Of a stretch of 6,707 nt of DNA, positions 1 through 4,500 are shown piece after piece. The position numbers were made by a program, and so were the translations under genes. Origin of the DNA: Rubrobacter sp. (lineage in GTDB: Bacteria > Actinomycetota > Rubrobacteria > Rubrobacterales > Rubrobacteraceae); the NCBI GenBank assembly GCA_013815485.1, contig JACDGB010000096.1, forward strand, positions 1-6,707. Reading direction: 5' to 3'. Position 1 is the first letter of the stretch. Every line of letters starts with the position of its first letter. Under the pieces are notes generated by a model that was given only the letters and a program-made list of their open reading frames with translations, had not been told where the DNA came from and ran no database searches.

Positions 1-167
1 ACGCAGGACGAGGATGTAGGCCTCCTGTACCGTGGCGTAGGAAACCGCAGTCTCGAGATCCTCGGCTTCGAGCCGCTCTTGCTCTTCGAGGGGCCGGGCG
101 TGATGTGAGTTGTTCGGATCGGCTGCGGCGTAGAGCGGCCAGTGTCGGCCAGGACGGCTCCCCTCAA
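1..167 (-). pseudogene. VapC-like PIN-domain toxin, frameshifted and running off the left edge
   Basis: PIN-domain toxins are Mg-dependent ribonucleases held in check by a cognate antitoxin. Starting from TTG at 167 the minus strand reads MRGAVLADTG, the typical first strand of a PIN domain with its first acidic residue (D8). The expected continuation PLYAAADPNNSHHARP is in the next frame, from about 136 leftwards. It is followed by about 28 further residues, including VSYATVQEAYILVLR, where the Glu fits the second PIN acidic position. Adding one base in GGCCG near 136-140 (GGCCCG) would restore a single frame, so the gene carries a one-base deletion or the sequence has an error there. The TTG start overlaps the antitoxin stop by 4 nt, which suggests translational coupling and fits a toxin following its antitoxin. 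The C-terminal half lies outside the window. The PIN assignment is from motif recognition only; the frameshift is read directly from the sequence. Confidence 0.7.
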
Positions 168-538
168 ACGTCCTCGGCCAGATACTGGTCGTGGTTGATG
201 CTGACATCCGAGAGGCCGCTACCTTTGGCGGCGGGGGTGATACGGAGAAACCTCCTGGAGCGTTTCGGGATTTCTTGCGTGAAGTCTCCGGGGGAAACGT
301 GCTCTTGGGTCCCGTCGGGATCCTCACTCACTTCAGCGGTCCGACGGGACATGGTGCGCCTGGCGTACCAGTGCTCGGCCTGCTCGCGGTCTTCGAGACC
401 GAGGACTGCGCCCGCACGCTCCACAGAGAGCCTGCCTTCGCCGACCAGAAGCAGCAGTAGGCCTTCGAGGGTTTCTCGCTCGGGATCCGGCCCCAGAGCC
501 TCTAACATCTCGTCCGGTAGTGTCAGCCTTACGTCCAT
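164..538 (-). CDS. UPF0175-like small antitoxin partner of the PIN toxin
   Basis: This 124-residue protein begins MDVRLTLPDEMLEALG. It continues through LEGLLLLLVGEGRLS, VERAGAVLGLEDREQAEHWYARR, which resembles the helix-rich antitoxin family UPF0175 (pattern: LP-x-hydrophobic, then EG-x-LS-x-x-RA-x-x-LG). Residues 1-60 carry this domain. Residues 61-110 are polar and not recognised, and the protein ends VSINHDQYLAEDV, a tail that could contact the toxin. It is longer than the usual 70-100 residues of the family because of that middle stretch. The stop overlaps the TTG start of the PIN gene, so the two form a bicistronic unit read leftwards. The likely role is to neutralise the toxin and possibly to autoregulate the pair. 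The toxin partner is broken, so this copy may be relaxed from selection. The ATG at 538 was chosen because the domain starts there and a -10-like TAGAAT lies 10 nt upstream. Confidence 0.62.
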   Translation of the reverse strand: MDVRLTLPDEMLEALGPDPERETLEGLLLLLVGEGRLSVERAGAVLGLEDREQAEHWYARRTMSRRTAEVSEDPDGTQEHVSPGDFTQEIPKRSRRFLRITPAAKGSGLSDVSINHDQYLAEDV

Positions 539-547
539 AGTTTCCGC

Positions 548-553
548 ATTCTA
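548..553 (-). promoter_or_regulatory. Possible -10 box of the antitoxin-toxin pair
   Basis: On the minus strand TAGAAT lies with its last base 10 nt before the antitoxin ATG. Transcription would then start at or next to the start codon, giving a leaderless or nearly leaderless mRNA, which is common in actinobacteria. No clear Shine-Dalgarno precedes the ATG, consistent with that. The -35 region (TTCCGG at 571-576) is a poor match, so the call is tentative. Confidence 0.35.
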
Positions 554-633
554 CCCCGCCTTGGCGGTTGCCGGAAGTATACATCCCACCTCCAGTAATT
601 CGATGGGTGGATCGGAGCAATCTCCCTCCAAAA

Positions 634-812
634 GTCCATACGGGGCTGCGGCAGGGCGAACTGCTCGCCCCCAAGTGACAAGACGTGGACCTGGAGAACT
701 CCCGCTTGAGGGTGCGGCGCACCGTCACCGTCAGCGAAGGCCGCATCCTGCTCGACGAGCCGAAGACGAAGAAGAGCAGCCGCACCATCCGCCTCACCGA
801 GGCAGCGGCTCG
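634..812 (+). pseudogene. Tyrosine recombinase (phage-type integrase) remnant
   Basis: In one plus-strand frame the sequence reads VHTGLRQGELLAPK, then TGA (676-678), then QDVDLENSRLRVRRT and VTVSEGRILLDEPKTKKS, SRTIRLTEAA. The TGLRxGEL motif is box I of tyrosine recombinases and carries the first catalytic arginine. The TKKSxRTI stretch is the beta-hairpin that carries the catalytic lysine. Intact relatives usually read LxWxDVDLE between them, so the TGA sits where TGG (Trp) is expected. Only about 60 residues of the middle catalytic domain remain. No N-terminal arm-binding or core-binding domain precedes it, and no HxxR or Tyr motif follows, so it cannot be active. It lies on the same strand as, and 270 nt before, the shared gene tail and tRNA fragment. 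It may therefore be what remains of the integrase of an older element at this site. Family identity is firm; the link to that element is inferred. Confidence 0.8.
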
Positions 813-1037
813 TCCCCCGTCAGACTCCGGACATAAGTCACGAAGTCTTGGATGCTACCGCCCGCGTCGCCCTTCCCCGCGTATCCCCCGATCCTCGAAG
901 CGTTGCGTTGTCGTGCAGTCTAAAGCAATCGTGTGGCTCGCTTGCGTGATCGCCTTTCGGTGCTTGAGAGGCCGCAGCTTGGGGAGTAGGTGGGAAACCC
1001 AATCTGTCGGCGGGCAAGACGGAAACCGTATTAGTGT
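813..1037. other. Non-coding stretch with no recognised content
   Basis: Between the integrase remnant and the gene tail at 1038 I see no domain, RNA gene or clear promoter. All three plus frames lack the HxLRHT-like box II and the LGHxxxxxTxxxY box of tyrosine recombinases, so the integrase does not simply continue here in another frame. TTAGTGTA at 1031-1038 resembles the TTGGTGTA of the arm-type sites at 1261 and 6408, but weakly. Confidence 0.5.
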
Positions 1038-1094
1038 ATGGAGGGTGCCGAGGGGTTCAGAAGCCTGCTGCCAGTCTGCGGGTTCACCGCTTAG
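1038..1094 (+). pseudogene. C-terminal tail of a lost element gene, left copy (RSLLPVCGFTA)
   Basis: The frame ending at TAG 1092-1094 reads MEGAEGFRSLLPVCGFTA. The last 11 codons align without gaps to those ending at 6481 (RSSLLVRGFTA), with 8 of 11 residues identical. At five of the identical residues the codons differ and every difference is synonymous (AGA/CGA, CTG/TTG, GTC/GTT, GGG/GGT, TTC/TTT). That pattern suggests a formerly translated C-terminus shared by two related elements, plausibly the integrase gene next to its own attachment site. An in-frame TAG at 1032-1034 cuts it off, so only the tail survives. Eleven codons is little evidence; the protein family is unknown. Confidence 0.4.
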
Positions 1095-1109
1095 ATAAGC
1101 GGTTTTTCT
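1086..1109 (+). repeat. Palindrome with T-run beside the left att core; terminator-like
   Basis: ACCGCTTAGATAAGCGGT (1086-1103) is an 8-bp perfect inverted repeat around GA, followed by TTTTTCT, which resembles a rho-independent terminator reading rightwards. The first 15 bases, ACCGCTTAGATAAGC, recur exactly at 6473-6487, also just left of the second tRNA fragment. The right copy has lost the outer bases of the palindrome (ACTT in place of GGT). The sequence overlaps the stop codon of the lost gene tail, so it may be both the terminator of that gene and part of the attachment site. Confidence 0.6.
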
Positions 1110-1157
1110 GAGTGGGCGATGCTGGTTTCGAACCAGCGACCTCTGCCGTGTGAAGGC
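1110..1157 (-). repeat. Left att core: truncated 3' fragment of tRNA-Val(CAC)
   Basis: This 48-bp block is identical to 6505-6552. On the minus strand it reads as the 3' part of a tRNA: the anticodon loop TTCACAC (anticodon CAC, Val), the GGCAG strand of the anticodon stem, a T-arm GCTGG-TTCGAAA-CCAGC and an acceptor strand ATCGCCC with discriminator A. CCA is not encoded. The 5' half (acceptor, D-arm) is absent. The identity to the other copy stops inside the anticodon stem (position 1158), and here only three base pairs of that stem can form. It is therefore not a working tRNA but the kind of tRNA 3' end that tyrosine recombinases duplicate on integration, with strand exchange commonly in the anticodon loop. 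Confidence 0.85.
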
Positions 1158-1258
1158 GAAGAGGTAACGGCGTAGTCGTTCACCAGCGTTCGGAAACACC
1201 TGCAAACTGCGGTATTCGTCCTAAGGGTGTCTCGTGGTCGTTCGCCGCCGTTCGCGCG

Positions 1259-1280
1259 GGTTGGTGTACTACTGGTGTAA
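1259..1280 (+). repeat. Arm-type tandem 11-bp repeat, left element end
   Basis: GGTTGGTGTAC is followed at an 11-nt period by TACTGGTGTAA, with TGGTGTA common to both units. The first unit matches the perfect tandem unit GGTTGCTGCAC at 6654 in 9 of 11 positions. Both pairs begin exactly 102 nt after the end of their tRNA core (1157 and 6552). In addition GTTGGTGTACT (1260-1270) recurs exactly at 6407-6417. Short direct repeats at fixed distance from a core are typical of arm-binding sites for the N-terminal domain of tyrosine recombinases. The role is inferred from layout. Confidence 0.55.
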
Positions 1281-1341
1281 ACGGACCTTGGGGGTAACGC
1301 CCCTACTCTTGCATCTCAGTAGGGGTCGCAGTGCGTTTACA
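1276..1341 (+). repeat. Large nested inverted repeat in the leader
   Basis: Outer arms TGTAAACG (1276-1283) and CGTTTACA (1334-1341) pair perfectly over 8 bp. Inner arms CCCCTACT (1300-1307) and AGTAGGGG (1318-1325) also pair perfectly over 8 bp around a 10-nt loop. Together they make a 66-nt two-stage hairpin in DNA or RNA. No U-run follows, so it is not a standard terminator. It begins inside the second arm-type repeat and ends 240 nt before the c-di-GMP gene. It could be a protein-binding site of the recombination site or a structured RNA; I recognise no known RNA family. Confidence 0.6.
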
Positions 1342-1526
1342 TGGGCCCGCCCGCAAGCACGAACCCGTATGGCCTGCGGGTTAGACGGGGATGGGGGACC
1401 GCCAGGGACGACGGGGACTCCGCGCGACGCTGACGCGCCGCGACGGAAACGCATCGTAGCGCAATCGCGGCGTCATCTCCCCGCTCTGGACTGACGAGAT
1501 GTTCGCGCCGGATGCGGGCGGTGATC
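1342..1526. other. Leader region without a recognised gene
   Basis: This stretch lies between the nested inverted repeat and the promoter candidate. It holds one further small hairpin, AACCCG (1362-1367) with CGGGTT (1377-1382). The open frame that spans it (1234-1494, plus) has arginine- and proline-rich composition typical of chance frames in GC-rich DNA and shows no domain. I see no c-di-GMP riboswitch consensus here. Confidence 0.45.
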
Positions 1527-1532
1527 TATACT
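1527..1532 (+). promoter_or_regulatory. Possible -10 box for the c-di-GMP gene
   Basis: TATACT is a good -10 match, 48 nt before the ATG at 1581, which would give a 5' leader of about 40 nt. No convincing -35 is present (TTCGCG at 1502-1507 with 19-nt spacing is the best), so an alternative sigma factor or activator is possible. Within the leader GTGTCG (1535-1540) can pair with CGACAC (1564-1569), which directly abuts the Shine-Dalgarno. Confidence 0.35.
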
Positions 1533-1569
1533 TGGTGTCGTTACTCATGATACTTACACCTGCCGACAC

Positions 1570-1573
1570 GAGG
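1570..1573 (+). promoter_or_regulatory. Shine-Dalgarno for the c-di-GMP gene
   Basis: GAGG ends 7 nt before the ATG at 1581, a normal spacing that supports this start codon. The hydrophobic N-terminus follows immediately, and no other in-frame start upstream is supported. Confidence 0.6.
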
Positions 1574-1580
1574 CAAGGGA

Positions 1581-4500
1581 ATGGGAAAGGGCAGCAGGCA
1601 TAAGACCGCCAGCCTAGCGATAAGTGCCGTCGCTGCGGTGGCGCTGGCGGCGGCCTACTTAGGCGCGTTCGAAAGCCTTGGGGGGTGGGCCCGGCGGTAC
1701 GAGGCGTGGCAACTCGGCCTTTTAGTGGCCGCTTTTATCGTGCTTGCGGCGGTCCTCGGCTTGTATCACTGGCGTAAGACGGCGCGGCTCCTGCGGAAGA
1801 CCGTAGAGCGCGAACGTGAGGTCGCGAGGCTCGAAGATGAGGTGTCGGACCTCCGACGGACCAACGAAGCTTTGGGCGGGAACGAGGCCCGTTACCGAGG
1901 GGTGGTCGCCGGCCTGCCCGTCGCCCTGTTCGCGGTGGACGCCGAAGGGACGTTCACGCTCTCGGAGGGCGATGGCTTGGACGCCTTGGGGCTAGGACCG
2001 GAAACGGTCGTCGGACGGTCGATCTTCGAGATGCACCGCGACGCTCCGCAGATCGTGGAAAGCGTCCGCCTCGCGCTAGCCGGCGAGACGTTCGACGCCA
2101 CCATAGATATAGGCGGACTGGCGTTCGAGACGCGGTATTCGCCATTGCGGGAGAACGGCGAGTTCTCCGGCGTGCTTGGCGTCGCCACCGACGTCACCGA
2201 GCGCAAGGCGGCGGAGGACAAACTCAGGGCGGCCGAGATCCGCTACCGCACGCTAGTGGAACAGGTGCCCGCCATCACCTACATCGAAGAGCTCTCTGAG
2301 AAGGGCAAGCGCCTGACGTACGTCAGCCCGCAGTACGAGGCCACGCTCGGGTACTCGCCCGAGGCGAGCGTTTCGCACCCGGCGCACTGGCTCGAGACGG
2401 TCCACCCTGACGATCGCGAACGCTTACTCGCGGAGGACACCCGCACCGACGAAACCCTAGATCCCTTCAGGGCGGAGTACCGGATGTTCGCCAGGGACGG
2501 TCGGATGGTGTGGATAAGGGACGAGGCCGTGGTCGTGCGGGACGAGGGGGGACGTCCTTCGTTCTGGCAGGGCGTTATGTTTGACGTCACCGAGGAGAAG
2601 GAGGCCGAGGAGGAGCTAGAGGAGAGTAGGCGGCGCTTGTCTGCCCTGCTCTCGAACGTCTCGGCCTACCTCTACCGCTGTCGCAACGAGCCCGAGTGGC
2701 CCAACGAGTTCGTTAGCGACTACGCCCTAGAGCTCACCGGGTACACGCCCGAGGAGGTCACCGACGGCACGGTGATGTTCGCCGACCTCATATCGGAGGA
2801 AGACCGGGACAGGGTGTGGGAAGACGTGCAGGCGGGCCTAACCGAGCGCCGGCGCTTCGAGTTGCGATACTCGCTACGGCGCAAGGACGGCGAGGTAAGG
2901 CACGTGGAAGAGCGTGGGCGGGGCGTCTACGGCGAGGGCGGCGTGGTGGAGGCGATCGAGGGCGTCGTCTACGACGTGACGGAACGCGTGCGGGCCGAGG
3001 AGCGCCTCGCGGAGGCGGAGGAACGCTACCGTACCCTGGTCGAGCAGATACCCGCCGTCACCTACATAGACCCGGTAGACGACCCGGACAACTCGCTGTA
3101 CACCAGCCCGCAGATAGAGGAGTTGCTTGGCTACACCCCCGAGGAGTGGCAGAACGAGCGCCTCTGGCCCAAGCGGCTCCATCCCGACGATCGGGAAAGG
3201 GTGCTGGCCTCCGACGAGCGCTTCGAGGCGGGGGACGAACCGTTTCGCGAGGAGTACCGGCTCTTGGCCAAGGACGGCTCGGTGGTGTGGGTGCGCGAGG
3301 AGGCGGTGCTGGTAAAGGACGAGTCGGACGAACCCCTGTACTGGCAGGGCGTCATCTTCGACATCACCGAGCAGAAGGAGGCCGAGGAAGCGCTCAAGGG
3401 GAGCGAGGAGCGGCACCGTATCCTGTCACAGGAGCTGTCCCTCCTGCACCAGATGCGCTCCGCCCTGGCCCAGGAGCTGGATCTGCCCACCGTCTTCTAC
3501 AAGGTGGTCGAGGCCATCGCCGAGACCTACGGATACACTCAGGTGAGCGCCTACCTGCTCGAAGGCGAGGAACTCGTGCTCCAGCACCAGGTCGGCTACC
3601 GCGAGGTGATCGAGAGGATCCGTCTTACGGAGGGCGTTACGGGCCGAGCCGTACGCACCGGGGAGCCCGTGCTCTTGGAAGACGTGCGTACCGATCCGGA
3701 CTTCCTCGGGACCATCGAGGGGATAACCTCCGAAATCTGCGTCCCGCTTTTCGACGAGGGCGAGGCGGTGGGCTTCCTAGACGTGGAGAGCACGGGCGGC
3801 GTGAAGCTCGGACGCACAGACCTCGAACTGATGGTCACCTTGGGCGATCACGTGAGCGTGGCCGTAAGCCGGGCACGGCTCCACAGCCGGTTGCGCAGGA
3901 GCGAGGACCGGCTCAGAAGCCTCGCCGATGCGACCTTCGAGGGAATCCTCATCAGTGACAGGGGCGAGATCTTGGAAGCCAACCGCGCCCTCACGGACAT
4001 GATGGGCTACGAGTTAGCGGAGATGGTCGGCAGGTCCGTACTAGAATTCGTAGCGCCCGAGCACCGGGACCTGGTGCGCCGGAAGATCGCCTCCGGGGAC
4101 GAAGCCCCCTACGAGATCGTCGGGGTCAGGGAGGACGGCACGCACCTCGACCTCGAGGTCCGGGGGGAAGCGTATTCTTACCAGGGCCGTAGCGTGCGCG
4201 TCACCGCCGTGCGAGACGTCACCGAGCGCAAGCGGGCCGAGGAGAGCCTCAGAGAGGCGGAGGAACGCTACCGCACGCTGGTGGAGCGGATACCGGCCGT
4301 CACCTTCGTCGACCGGGTGGAGGGCTCGAAAGCGCCCCTCTACGTCAGCCCCCAAGTAGAGGGCATGCTCGGCTACACCCCCGAGGAGTGGATGGCGGGC
4401 AGGCTGTGGCGGGAGCAACTCCACCCCGAAGACCGGGAGCGGATTCTCGCCTCCGACGAGCGCTTCGAGGCCGACGGCGGGCCGGTCGACGAGGAGTACC

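Noticed and set aside
685..1098. Complete small gene starting at GTG 685
   Set aside because: The integrase similarity continues upstream of 685 through an in-frame TGA and stops at about 812, so this is a pseudogene piece with unrelated sequence after it.
1110..1157. Functional tRNA-Val gene, also considered at 6505-6558
   Set aside because: Both copies lack the 5' acceptor strand and D-arm; only the anticodon-to-3'-end part is present, so they are fragments.
855..1205. Minus-strand protein of 116 residues across the left tRNA fragment
   Set aside because: The same translated tRNA sequence appears inside it, it has no domain, and it covers the palindrome and gene tail.
1234..1494. Plus-strand 86-residue protein in the leader
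   Set aside because: Composition is Arg/Pro/Gly-rich, it spans the nested inverted repeat, has no good ribosome binding site and resembles nothing I know.
1160..1580. c-di-GMP riboswitch upstream of the c-di-GMP gene
   Set aside because: I looked for the GEMM-type conserved core and tetraloop receptor pattern and did not see it; the hairpins present do not fit.
2816..3958. 380-residue frame inside the c-di-GMP gene
   Set aside because: It is an alternate-frame shadow rich in Arg and Gly; the domain-bearing frame is unambiguous.
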